The notes below the pieces were generated by a model. The model was not told where the DNA came from. It saw only the letters and a program-made list of their open reading frames with translations, and did no database searches. A program made the position numbers and the translations under genes. Of a DNA stretch of 64,000 nt, positions 1 through 8,058 are shown piece by piece. This DNA comes from Kutzneria sp. CA-103260 (GTDB taxonomy: Bacteria; Actinomycetota; Actinomycetes; Mycobacteriales; Pseudonocardiaceae): positions 9,982,001 to 10,046,000 of the forward strand of contig NZ_CP073318.1 of assembly GCF_018263855.1 (NCBI RefSeq). The letters run 5' to 3'. Numbering within the stretch: position 1 is the first letter of the stretch; each line of letters opens with the position of its first letter.

Positions 1-2166
1 ATGCTCGCACTTTACGATTCGGAAGGCAATCGCCTCTCTCGCGAGCAAGATATCGATCAAACGGCGCTATATAACAGCCTACTTCTACGATTCATCTCGC
101 GCGAGAGATTTAAGGATGAGCAGTTTCGTGCGCTGCCGATCAGCGATCGGAATACCCTGATTGCCGATGACCTCAAGCGGCTAGGCGTTGCTGCGATTGG
201 CATGTTCAACCGGCGTGCGTTGCATATTAGCAAGGATGACCTGCAGGTTGACCTCGAGTATTTTAGGGTCACCCGGGACGTCAAGCTCAATTCAGGAGTT
301 CCGCTCAGCCAAGCGGAACTGCTATTGGGAAGCTTCTTCTTCGTGCATGAGTCGCGCTCTAAATTGCGCGGCGGGACCAATAAAGCGTCCGCCACCTCGG
401 CAGCGTACGAGTTTCTACATAACACATTTGGCGAGTTCTTGGCTGCTGAATGGATGCTTGCAACCGTGTCGGAGCAGGTCGATCCGGTCGCATTGATGCG
501 AGCACAGCCAGCCCTCGGTAGTACTTTGCAGCAGCTTCTAGATAGTCGGGATGGTTTGCCGCGCACATGGTTCGCCACCTTGATGGTCACGCCACTGTTT
601 AGTCGGCCGATGGTCTTGCAAATGATGCGACAATGGAGTGGTCGCCGCATAAGTGATATGCCTAGCTTTGTTGCCGCCTTTGAAGTGCTGCTATACGCCC
701 AACTTCAGCGAGTGTTGTCTGACGCCGAATTGCCGACTATGTTGCTAGGTGGGGATGCGCCATTCCCGCGGGCAGCGGCATTAAGAAATATTGCAACTTA
801 TACGCTGAACTTGGTCTTACTTCGATGTGTAATCGGTGGGCCGTTTCGCGTGGTCCTTAGTCGGCTAAGTTCGGACCTGTCACCAAATCCATGGTTGAGT
901 CTCGTCGATCTCTGGCGGGCTGGGCTTGGGCGAGAAAATCTCATGGGACTGGCGGCGGTCCTGAGTGCGAAAGTAGACGAAGACGGCGTGTTGATTCATG
1001 TGAAGGATCCAATCGGCCTCGGCCTTGCGAGGGCGACTCTGTGGGGTTTGTTTGAATTGGGTCAAGCGATCGGTGACGATCAATTGACCGCATTGACGGG
1101 ATGGGCGCTCCAGGACGTCGAGCCCTACGCCTCTCCGTCATTGGATTATCTTGCAAGTCTTCATGGAGTTCCAGGATCTGACTTTCGGTGCGAGATTGAG
1201 GCCCGTTCTGTGCTTAGAAGGCGTGCCGAAAATGGCGGAATCGAACATTTGTCAGAGGAGCTTAACAATGTGAGAACGGCAAGTAATTTGATCCTACGGA
1301 ATGCCGCACCCAAGCCTGACCGTAGAACTAGTCGGATGATGAATCGTGACGAGATTGCGCTTATAAACGCAGAGCTTGTTCGGAAGCTGTTAGCTTTTGA
1401 TGGTTCCTTTTTTCGAACGCCTAACGATAGTGGATTTGTTGAATCTCTCGTTTCTGAACGGCCAATGGTTGTGGCAGACCTGATTTCTCAGTGTCGCGAA
1501 CAGCGCACTTACTTTCCCTTAAATGTAAGCTCTCGCAAAGAGAGTACTCTAGGCGCAGATTTGTTGGACTTCCTTCGTGATATGTCGCCTGAAAAGCGAT
1601 CGCAAATCGTTGCGGAACTGCGTTATGAAATGCTTGCTTGTGGTATTGGGGTAGACGAAGCAGCTGCTTTGCTAGGCCCTTTGGCTGACGTGTGGGCAAT
1701 TGCCAGTCGATCGCGTTCAGCCGTGCTATGCTTACTCGATCTTTCCGGTCAATGTGGCACTTTTGATTGGATTCGTCTTCTTGTAGAGACGCTGGCTGGA
1801 AGAAGTGGGCCAGGTATGGTGCGTTTGCTTGGTGCTCCCACCACACTTACCTTGCTCCGACAGAAGGCTGCGTGGTCGTTGAAGCCAGCTAAGGGACAAC
1901 GGTCTTTCGAGGATCTTTATGGAGTTGTTGGATTTGCTTTGAATCAATCTAGGGGTGATGAGCGGAGGACGGTTGTAGAGGAGTACATAAAACTTGTTGC
2001 ATCGTCCCCGGCAAGGTGGCTTGCGAGCATTGAAGGACCTTTTGAAGAGTTGGCTGCCGCTGCCGAAGATATGGTCCTAGCACAGGGTGGCGATTTGTCC
2101 GATTCAGTCATTAAGAGCCTTCAGGTTCTCCGGAAAAAGAGTCGACGGAGAAGTGCTGACAGTTAA
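1..2166 (+). CDS. C-terminal part of a NACHT-like STAND NTPase (partial at window edge)
   Basis: The frame is open to the first base, so the true start probably lies upstream and the NTPase core is not visible. What is seen resembles the helical region that follows a NACHT module: TALYNSLLLRFISRE near residue 21 and YEFLHNTFGEFLAAEW near 136-151, a pattern typical of NACHT/STAND proteins. The remaining ~570 residues are helical-looking and I assign them no family. The DNA is clearly AT-richer than the rest of the window, with codons ending in A/T, which suggests transfer. NACHT proteins in bacteria are often antiphage sensors; a defence role here is inferred from family and island context only. 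Confidence 0.6.
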   Translation: MLALYDSEGNRLSREQDIDQTALYNSLLLRFISRERFKDEQFRALPISDRNTLIADDLKRLGVAAIGMFNRRALHISKDDLQVDLEYFRVTRDVKLNSGVPLSQAELLLGSFFFVHESRSKLRGGTNKASATSAAYEFLHNTFGEFLAAEWMLATVSEQVDPVALMRAQPALGSTLQQLLDSRDGLPRTWFATLMVTPLFSRPMVLQMMRQWSGRRISDMPSFVAAFEVLLYAQLQRVLSDAELPTMLLGGDAPFPRAAALRNIATYTLNLVLLRCVIGGPFRVVLSRLSSDLSPNPWLSLVDLWRAGLGRENLMGLAAVLSAKVDEDGVLIHVKDPIGLGLARATLWGLFELGQAIGDDQLTALTGWALQDVEPYASPSLDYLASLHGVPGSDFRCEIEARSVLRRRAENGGIEHLSEELNNVRTASNLILRNAAPKPDRRTSRMMNRDEIALINAELVRKLLAFDGSFFRTPNDSGFVESLVSERPMVVADLISQCREQRTYFPLNVSSRKESTLGADLLDFLRDMSPEKRSQIVAELRYEMLACGIGVDEAAALLGPLADVWAIASRSRSAVLCLLDLSGQCGTFDWIRLLVETLAGRSGPGMVRLLGAPTTLTLLRQKAAWSLKPAKGQRSFEDLYGVVGFALNQSRGDERRTVVEEYIKLVASSPARWLASIEGPFEELAAAAEDMVLAQGGDLSDSVIKSLQVLRKKSRRRSADS

Positions 2167-2251
2167 CCAGCCGTGCTTCCGTATAAAGTCGAGTGGTACT
2201 CATATATCGACCGTTGTGCCGTAGACGAGCCAGCGCCTTAAGTCGCCGTTG

Positions 2252-3103
2252 CTAGCGTGCGAGTTCGGTCCAACGCTGGCCGCAGGAGAGGAGCAGCGCT
2301 CGCGCCTTGTCTCCTGCGACGGCGGCACTCCACAGGCGGTCCGTCAACTTGCCGTAGATCTCGACTTGTTCGGGATCAGTCTCCCGTGCCTCACCCGTGA
2401 CCTTCTCGATGCTCACGACGTCATCGACGATCCAGAAGCCGTGTGGCAGCAAGTGCGGCAGCGGTCGATACGCCGGCAGCAGTCCGACGCGCACGCCCGG
2501 CAGGCTTGTTGCCGACACAAGCCGGTCGACTTGAGCCACCATCTGCGCCGGCGTGCATACCGGGTGCATGAGCGTGGCCTCGGCGATCAGGATGTCGATC
2601 GTCTTGGACGAGTCGTAGAGCACGTGCTGCCGCTGCATCCGCACGGCGACCGCCTCGTCGATGTCGCTGACAGGCACCTCAAGCAGGTCGGCCTGGGTTG
2701 CGAAGATCGCCCGCGCGTAGTCCGCGGTTTGCAGCACGCCGGGTACCGCCATGATGTCGACGATCCGGATCGTGTGCGCGGTCTGCTCGTCGACGAGGTC
2801 CTGACGCTGGCGGTCGCGGTGGCCGGCGCGGAGTTGACGTCGCCAGGCGAGTTGCTTCAGGCGTAGGTCGCGTAACTGTTGCCGTAGCTGCTCAGCCTCG
2901 GCATCCGGCACCGCCAACGCGTCGAGGATGTCGACCAGGTCCGAGTCGGTGGCTGTCTGCTTGCCGCGCTCAATCTTGCTGACCTTTGACGCCTGCCAGC
3001 CGAGCCGGGCGGCAAGATCTTTGCCGTCCAACCCGGCCTGTTCACGCAGACGGCGCAGCCTGTCGCCGAACTCCAGGCGGAGGGACTCGAAGCTGCTGGT
3101 CAA
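2252..3103 (-). CDS. XRE-family regulator with DUF5753 domain (Scr1-like)
   Basis: 283 residues. An N-terminal Xre helix-turn-helix spans residues ~10-65 (FGDRLRRLREQAGL, then WQASKVSKIERGKQ), followed by a ~180-residue region with the DUF5753 pattern (IRIVDIMAVPGVLQTADYAR, later VGLLPAYRPLPHLLPHGFWI). A TTG start at 3103 is favoured by AGGAG a few bases upstream. It is third in a minus-strand cassette, 12 bp after the DUF6879 gene. Such regulators are numerous in filamentous actinomycetes, usually beside small DUF397 or DUF6879-type genes, and have been compared with toxin-antitoxin or developmental modules. The target is unknown. Confidence 0.85.
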   Translation of the reverse strand: MTSSFESLRLEFGDRLRRLREQAGLDGKDLAARLGWQASKVSKIERGKQTATDSDLVDILDALAVPDAEAEQLRQQLRDLRLKQLAWRRQLRAGHRDRQRQDLVDEQTAHTIRIVDIMAVPGVLQTADYARAIFATQADLLEVPVSDIDEAVAVRMQRQHVLYDSSKTIDILIAEATLMHPVCTPAQMVAQVDRLVSATSLPGVRVGLLPAYRPLPHLLPHGFWIVDDVVSIEKVTGEARETDPEQVEIYGKLTDRLWSAAVAGDKARALLLSCGQRWTELAR

Positions 3104-3115
3104 TGCTCTCCTCGA

Positions 3116-3646
3116 TCACGATCTGGTCTGGCTGTACTCCTCGAACCGCACCGCATGATCCCATGCGGTTGCTCGGATTGCGTGGAATGGCTCGACTGCT
3201 CGCGGATCGTCGAGGAGTTGGGCGCCCGTGACCGCGCCATGCTCGAACTCCAGCACAGCGACGCGTTCGTTATCGAACATCCAGAAGTCGGCCGTCCTCA
3301 GTGGCAGCCTGGCGGCGACGTCCGCCGGCATCACGCGGATGTCCTCGCCAGCGCTGATGGCAGGTGCGGTGATGATGCCCAGCTGCCACCGGAGGTAGTC
3401 GGTGAGCGGGTTGGTCAGCACCCGCACACGGCTGTACCGCTTGCCCTGCTTGGCGTGTTCGGCGATGCGTTCGGGCCAGTCGGCGAACCACGCCAGGGTT
3501 GGTGTCTGGTCGCCATCCTGGAGCCACTGCGCGAGGAGAGGACCTTCGTCGGGTTCGTCGTACCAGCCTTGGATCTCCAGCCGCCAGGCCGAGTGCCGGA
3601 ACTGGTCGAACAGCGTCTGGAAGTGGGCTCGGTCCAGCTGTGTCAT
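3116..3646 (-). CDS. DUF6879 family protein
   Basis: 176 residues. The pattern LFDQFRHSAWRLEIQGWYDEPDEG at the N-terminus (first part quoted: LFDQFRHSAWRLEIQ) and FWMFDNERVAVLEF near residue 120 match the actinobacterial DUF6879 family; the fold has been likened to phospholipase D-like or regulatory proteins but no activity is established. No signal peptide or membrane segment is visible. Its ATG overlaps the TGA of the upstream 68-residue gene (TGATG at 3648-3644), so the two are translationally coupled, and the XRE gene follows after 12 bp. I infer that the three products act together. Confidence 0.8.
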   Translation of the reverse strand: MTQLDRAHFQTLFDQFRHSAWRLEIQGWYDEPDEGPLLAQWLQDGDQTPTLAWFADWPERIAEHAKQGKRYSRVRVLTNPLTDYLRWQLGIITAPAISAGEDIRVMPADVAARLPLRTADFWMFDNERVAVLEFEHGAVTGAQLLDDPRAVEPFHAIRATAWDHAVRFEEYSQTRS

Positions 3647-3852
3647 CAGCCCGACTCGCGGATGCGCTGCACCAGCGCGGCAGGGATCTCGATGGCGGTC
3701 TCATGGTCGGGCAGACCTCGTTCCTGGAGCGTCGCAAGCGCGTCAGCGTCGTCGATCCGCCAGCCCTGCACGACGTAGGTGCCACGGTCGGTGGCGAAGA
3801 ACGAGGGGCAGCCTGACTTGCCGGACTCTGTCGCGATGTGGGTGAGCTGCAC
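3646..3852 (-). CDS. Small conserved protein preceding DUF6879
   Basis: 68 residues from a GTG at 3852 preceded by GGAGGA. The sequence contains GCPSFFATDRGTYVVQGW and ETAIEIPAALV, a pattern I recognise from small actinobacterial proteins encoded next to DUF6879 and XRE genes. It is not the DUF397 type. There is one Cys and no membrane segment. It is first in the three-gene cassette and coupled by TGATG overlap to the DUF6879 gene. Function is unknown; a partner or antitoxin-like role is a guess from context. Confidence 0.7.
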   Translation of the reverse strand: MQLTHIATESGKSGCPSFFATDRGTYVVQGWRIDDADALATLQERGLPDHETAIEIPAALVQRIRESG

Positions 3853-4022
3853 GGTTGTCCTCCAGATTGCTCGGGTTGGTCATTCTGGACCATTCAACCT
3901 GGTCCAATCGCCGGCAACTGTCGTCCAGTCGGGTGGACATCGGAGATGATTGCTAGGATTGCTTATGTAGTTGTGTCAAATGGCTCAGAGTCGGCAAGCG
4001 TCGAGTATCGCGGAGGCACGTC

Positions 4023-4421
4023 ATGACCGAGCTGTTCACGACCTGGCTCACGAGCACGGACCGGATCGACCATGCCGTCACGGACGAGCAGTTCTACGAC
4101 AACCGTCCGGAGCCGGAAGCCGTGTGCGGCGCGGTGATCACGCTCGCAACGATGGAGACCCTGCCCGGCCCACACTGCGCCCGGTGCGCCGCGTTCCTTG
4201 CAGCCCGCGAGTCGTTGCGGGACTTGGACCAACGGCTCAACGTTCACCGACACCGGCGGCCGGGCTGGCTAGGCCGTCTGCTGCACCGCGACACCCCGAC
4301 CCCGGCCGTGCCGACCCCGCCTGCACTCGGTCGGCACGGTCGGTCCCAGACTCCGGTGGACGCGGTGAGTTCCCCGGCCGCCGCGCCCACCGGGTTCTGC
4401 TCCCCCGATGGGGGGCAATGA
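4023..4421 (+). CDS. Small hypothetical protein with Cys pairs
   Basis: 132 residues. GGAGG ends 6 bases before the ATG, which supports the start. The N-terminal half contains VCGAVITLATMETLPGPHC and ARCAAFLAARESL, giving three cysteines (CG...C..C) that could bind a metal; the C-terminal half is Pro/Ala-rich and probably disordered. It is divergent from the DUF6879 cassette and overlaps the next gene (ATG at 4418 inside its end, TGA at 4419-4421). I do not recognise a named family. Similar short genes flank XRE-DUF5753 regulators in Pseudonocardiaceae. Confidence 0.6.
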   Translation: MTELFTTWLTSTDRIDHAVTDEQFYDNRPEPEAVCGAVITLATMETLPGPHCARCAAFLAARESLRDLDQRLNVHRHRRPGWLGRLLHRDTPTPAVPTPPALGRHGRSQTPVDAVSSPAAAPTGFCSPDGGQ

Positions 4422-4633
4422 TGACCACCGGCCAACAGGAGACGGAGCAGCAGCAGCGCGCGAACCGGGCGCTGACGCACTTCCACTTCTGCCTCGGCTT
4501 CCTGTCTGTCGGGGACGTGTCTGGCGCGAACGACTACCTGAAAGACGTCGAGGCGCGGGACGGCTGGCAGATGTACCGGTCGGTCTGCGACATGATCGCC
4601 GTACACACCGGCGTCCCGCCGCTGGAGTCGTAA
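4418..4633 (+). CDS. Small hypothetical protein
   Basis: 71 residues beginning MMTTGQQETEQQQRANRAL. The start ATG at 4418 overlaps the stop of the preceding gene, implying translational coupling. The product is hydrophilic at the N-terminus, then helical-looking (ALTHFHFCLGFLSVGDVSGA), with no recognised domain and no membrane segment. Probably co-expressed with the upstream Cys-motif protein. Confidence 0.55.
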   Translation: MMTTGQQETEQQQRANRALTHFHFCLGFLSVGDVSGANDYLKDVEARDGWQMYRSVCDMIAVHTGVPPLES

Positions 4634-4653
4634 AAGGTAGGGCTGCCCGCTTG

Positions 4654-5136
4654 TTAGATGCCCAGCAGCCGTTCCAAGCTGTCAGCAGGCGTGACGCAGC
4701 GAAAGCCAGTGTCGTCATCGCACATGCTTGCGGCGGCATCATTGAACGAGGATGGCGTGGCCCTGCTGAACGGGCTTGTCCACGCGCCCCCCTTGAGTTC
4801 GTACCTGCCGGGCGTAGTCTCGGACGAACACCACTCCCACACGTTGCCGCACATGTCATACGCGCCATATGGGCTGATGCCGCTTTGATACCGGTCACCG
4901 GGGGTGGTGCTACCGACCCCGATCTCCCTGACGTTGCATTTTGCGGGAGTTGGCTGATCACCCCATGGGTAGACCGCCCCGCGAGTTCCGCGTGCAGTCT
5001 TCTCCCATTGTTGGCTTGTCGGCAAAGCCTTGCCCGCCCACTCGGCATAGTCATGAGCGTCGGTCCATGTCACGAAGACCACTGGATGATCCAGGATCTT
5101 TTCGGGGTATTGCCCAGCTGGCCAGTGCTGAGGCGG
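4654..5136 (-). pseudogene. 5'-truncated formylglycine-generating enzyme (SUMF1/FGE)-like gene
   Basis: The longest recognisable part reads HPVVFVTWTDAHDYAEWAGK, LPTSQQWEKTARGTRGAVYPWG, GAYDMCGNVWEWCSSE and a terminal DTGFRCV motif, the C-terminal half of the SUMF1/FGE fold. Homology continues upstream of the GTG at 5082 (PPQHWPAGQYPEKILD) and stops abruptly at an in-frame TAG at 5139-5137. About half of a normal ~250-residue domain is missing at the N-terminus. This is either a relic or a very short protein from an internal start. The family includes sulfatase activators and several non-enzymatic domains, so the ancestral function is uncertain. Confidence 0.75.
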
Positions 5137-5461
5137 CTACGCGGCCGGTCTTGATGCCGAAGTGGACGACGTTGAGGGCAGCACCCTACTTGCCGACATC
5201 GCCAGCATCTTCGGTGCGGATGAGGACAAGCTGTGGTCGGAGACCGTCGTCTCCCGCCTGGCGGAGTTGCGGCCATCGGTCTACGGGCCGTGGGCGGAAC
5301 AGGAGTCCAAGGCCATGGCTGCGCAGCTCGCCGCCACGCTCAAGCCCTACGGGGTGCGCACTGGGCAGGTGTGGGGCACCGACTCGGCCACCGGCAAGGG
5401 TGCCAACCGCCGTGGCATCACCCGCGACGACATCACCGGAGCCATCACGGATGGTGACTGA
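5132..5461 (+). pseudogene. 5'-truncated FtsK/TraB-like C-terminus
   Basis: The frame opens just after a TGA at 5129-5131 and reads GGYAAGLDAEVDDVEGSTLL, then ADIASIFG, RLAELRPSVYGPWAEQES and YGVRTGQVWG, ending ITRDDITGAI. This resembles the extreme C-terminus of the FtsK/SpoIIIE-like translocases carried by actinomycete integrative elements. The ATPase core is missing. A GTG at 5162 could start a 99-residue product but no good ribosome site is visible. Its 5' break is within ten bases of the 5' break of the opposing FGE-like gene. Confidence 0.6.
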
Positions 5462-5590
5462 CCCGGGCGTCGACGCCCCTCCGGCGGCCGGCCGCGGTGG
5501 GCGCTAGCGCCTCAAACAACCCCTGATCAGTGCCCTAGTTCCTAGCAGCACCGGCCGAACACGGCCCCAAACACCCTCTGGGAGGCATTT

Positions 5591-5860
5591 GTGACCCCGT
5601 CGACGCTGGTCGACACCGTCATCCCACTCGCAGTCCTGCTGCTCACGCTGCGTTACGTCGTGGCGTGTGCGTGGTTCCCGTTCAAGCCGCACAAGCGGTG
5701 TGGCGGGACCGGCGGCTACCGCGGGATGGGCGGCATCCGGCTGTGCCGCGGCTGCAACGGCACCGGCCGCGTGCTCCGACTCGGACGCCGCATCCACAAC
5801 GCGTTCACCCGCGTCCGCCACGACATCCGCACCGACCGCCGCCGCGAGCTTGGCCGCTGA
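5591..5860 (+). CDS. Small membrane protein with CxxC-type Gly-rich motif
   Basis: 89 residues from a GTG preceded by GGAGG. One membrane segment lies at residues ~8-28 (VIPLAVLLLTLRYVVACAWF), followed by KRCGGTGGYRGMGGIRLCRG and CNGTGRV, a DnaJ-zinc-finger-like arrangement of three Cys and Gly repeats, then a basic tail. Proteins of this type occur in actinomycete integrative elements near Prim-Pol and tra genes. The role is unknown; membrane-anchored nucleic-acid or zinc binding is an inference. Confidence 0.65.
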   Translation: MTPSTLVDTVIPLAVLLLTLRYVVACAWFPFKPHKRCGGTGGYRGMGGIRLCRGCNGTGRVLRLGRRIHNAFTRVRHDIRTDRRRELGR

Positions 5861-5930
5861 CCAGAAACATCGCGAGCCTGGCCGCTGACCAGAAACATGC
5901 TGAGTAGAGTCCGAGCGGTGCACACAGCCG

Positions 5931-6479
5931 TCACTTGCAAGGCCGCAGACGGGCCTCCATGGTCATTATGTCTGCGACCTGGCGCGGGAGTCGGCGCTCT
6001 ATCTGGGTTATTTCGGTCAAACAGTCCTGAAGCTCACGAACAGCTTGCTCTCGGTTGGCCGTAAGTCCCCGCAGCGCGATGGCAACCCTATCGTCGAGCC
6101 GATAGATATACTCGTATACCGGCAACAATTTATCGTATACACTAAGGTCTAGGCTGGCCACAATCGTCATCGCCCCGAGAACTTTAGGGAGGGACTTGTG
6201 GACCTCGTCGTCGTATGCCTTGATGGCGGTATTATCTACCGCGGCCGGATCATGTTTTGCAAGCCATGTGATCCAGTTTATTGCGTGCTGGACAACGAAG
6301 ATCTCCGCAAAGGCCACTGCTGCATGTTCGCGTATCGCTTGGGTAGATGCTACAAGCCTGGCCTCCTTGCGCCTTGACCGTTCGTTTCTCAAGGAGACGG
6401 TATTGGTTATCACGCTGCCCGCAAGTACGGTGAGCGCACCAATAGCTGCTCCTATGAGCGCTACTACGGCCTGATTCAT
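5931..6479 (-). CDS. Hypothetical membrane-anchored protein
   Basis: 182 residues. One N-terminal membrane helix (ALIGAAIGALTVLAGSVITN, residues ~7-27) is followed by a basic stretch (RNERSRRKEAR) and a long helical cytoplasmic domain with no recognised family. GGGGG precedes the ATG. The gene is AT-richer than the core genome and stands alone on the minus strand, like the NACHT-like gene at the left edge. Such single-helix proteins occur in defence or plasmid-maintenance cargo, but nothing in the sequence proves that here. Confidence 0.6.
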   Translation of the reverse strand: MNQAVVALIGAAIGALTVLAGSVITNTVSLRNERSRRKEARLVASTQAIREHAAVAFAEIFVVQHAINWITWLAKHDPAAVDNTAIKAYDDEVHKSLPKVLGAMTIVASLDLSVYDKLLPVYEYIYRLDDRVAIALRGLTANREQAVRELQDCLTEITQIERRLPRQVADIMTMEARLRPCK

Positions 6480-7028
6480 CCGGCCCCCGTTCTTGTGTAG
6501 CTAAGATCTGGACAGTTGTCGTATTGGTCGAATGCTCCCATTGTATGATGCCTAGACGGGAGTATTGATAGCGCCGAATGGTTACTTGTGTACGACCAGG
6601 CGTGTGAATAGAAGCCGGGTTGCTGTGTCCGCACCACGACTGGCATTCCGAATCGTAGAGTGCACGTCCCAGACGACCAACTTTACTGCGTCAAACGAGT
6701 AAGTGATCTTGGCGCGGCGTACGCGCTGGCTGGCCACGCTGGACGCGGCAAGTATTAACAGGTCAACCTCTGCGACGATCCGATTTTAGTTCGGTGAAGC
6801 TCGGTCGCCCTGGTCGAACTACTCGCCGCACCGCTGCACGAGCAGGGCCACAGCGTCACCGTCGAACACTGCCGCGTTCATCTGTCGGGTGTGCTTCGCC
6901 CGCGACCGAAGCGCGTGCGGTGTCGACACCGCGGGGCGTGGTCCGTTGTGGACTGTGCCCCACTTGCCGTTTCACCACCTCACACAGGGGCTTGAAACCC
7001 CTGCGTTGCAACCGAGGGAGGGCCGCGT
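6480..7028 (+). other. Intergenic stretch, no convincing gene
   Basis: About 550 bp of mixed composition between the membrane protein and Prim-Pol genes. The left 300 bp is AT-richer and has no coding signal. Around 6802-6870 a short run in one frame reads like degraded coding sequence (VALVELLAAPLHEQGHSVTV) but breaks soon after. The last 20 bp carry GGGAGG, the ribosome-binding site of the Prim-Pol gene. Confidence 0.4.
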
Positions 7029-8027
7029 GTGAACGACAACCACCTGTTGGCAGCCGCGTTGGCAGCCGCCGCGAGGGGCCGGCGTGTCTTTCCGTTGCGC
7101 CCCGGCAGCAAACTGCCCGCGCTGCATGGCCTGCGCACCTGCCCCGGTACCGACGCCTGCGCCGACGGACACCAGGGCTGGGAGCAGCGCGCCACCACCG
7201 ACCCCGACATCATCCACCGCTGCTGGTCGGCGAGGACGTTCAACATCAGTCTGGCTACCGGGCCGTCCGGGCTGGTCGTGGTCGACCTCGACACCCGCAA
7301 GTCACCGTCCGAGGTGCCCCCGGATGGCTGGAACCGGGAGGGGGTCGTCGACGGGCACGACGTGTTCACCGCCGTCTGTGAGCAGGCTGGGCAACCGGTG
7401 CCGTGGGAGACCTACGCGGTCAGCACCGCCCGCGGCGGGTCGCACCTGTACTTCACCGCCCCGCCCGGCACGCAGCTGCGCAACACCGGTGGCGAGGCCG
7501 GCACCGGGCTCGGCTGGAAGGTCGACACCCGCGCGCACGGCGGCTACGTCGTCGCTGCCGGATCGACCACCTCGGACGGCCCGTACACGGTCACCGAGAA
7601 CACCGACCCGGCAGAGTTGCCGGGGTGGTTGGCTAAGCGGCTTGCTCCCAGGCCCATGGTGGCCACCACAGCAGCGCCTGTACGCGTCTCTGCGAGGTTG
7701 CCGAACTACGTCGACGCCGCAATCACTGGCGAGTGCGAACGGGTCGCTAAGGCGCAGCCAACCAACCACACCAGCGTGCTGTTCACGGCATCCATCGCAC
7801 TCGGGCAACTCCTCGGAGCCAGGATGCTCCCTGCGACTACAGCCGAACTCGCCCTCTACGAAGCCGCGGCGCAGATGGTGTCTGGGCCATGCCGGTGCAC
7901 CGAGCGGGAAGTCCGCCGCACCATCACCAACGGCCTGCGCATCGGCAGCAACCGCCCCCGCGCTACTCCCGCTGAACAGCCTGCGCCGGTGCAGGCCGGG
8001 CTGTTCGAGCAACGGGGTGCCGCATGA
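7029..8027 (+). CDS. Bifunctional DNA primase/polymerase (Prim-Pol), AICE replication protein
   Basis: 332 residues from a GTG with GGGAGG upstream. It has the N-terminal Prim-Pol domain (residues ~5-210): FPLRPGSKLP, CADGHQGWEQRAT, the metal-binding VVVDLD at ~83-88, GGSHLYF at ~136-142 with the active-site His, and RAHGGYVVAAGS. The rest is a helical tail. Prim-Pol proteins start replication of many actinomycete integrative elements in place of RepSA. It is followed 31 bp later by the DUF3631 gene, the usual partner. It appears intact although the element's integrase is broken. Confidence 0.9.
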   Translation: MNDNHLLAAALAAAARGRRVFPLRPGSKLPALHGLRTCPGTDACADGHQGWEQRATTDPDIIHRCWSARTFNISLATGPSGLVVVDLDTRKSPSEVPPDGWNREGVVDGHDVFTAVCEQAGQPVPWETYAVSTARGGSHLYFTAPPGTQLRNTGGEAGTGLGWKVDTRAHGGYVVAAGSTTSDGPYTVTENTDPAELPGWLAKRLAPRPMVATTAAPVRVSARLPNYVDAAITGECERVAKAQPTNHTSVLFTASIALGQLLGARMLPATTAELALYEAAAQMVSGPCRCTEREVRRTITNGLRIGSNRPRATPAEQPAPVQAGLFEQRGAA

Positions 8028-8058
8028 CTGGTGTACAGATTGAACAGAAGGACACGTC

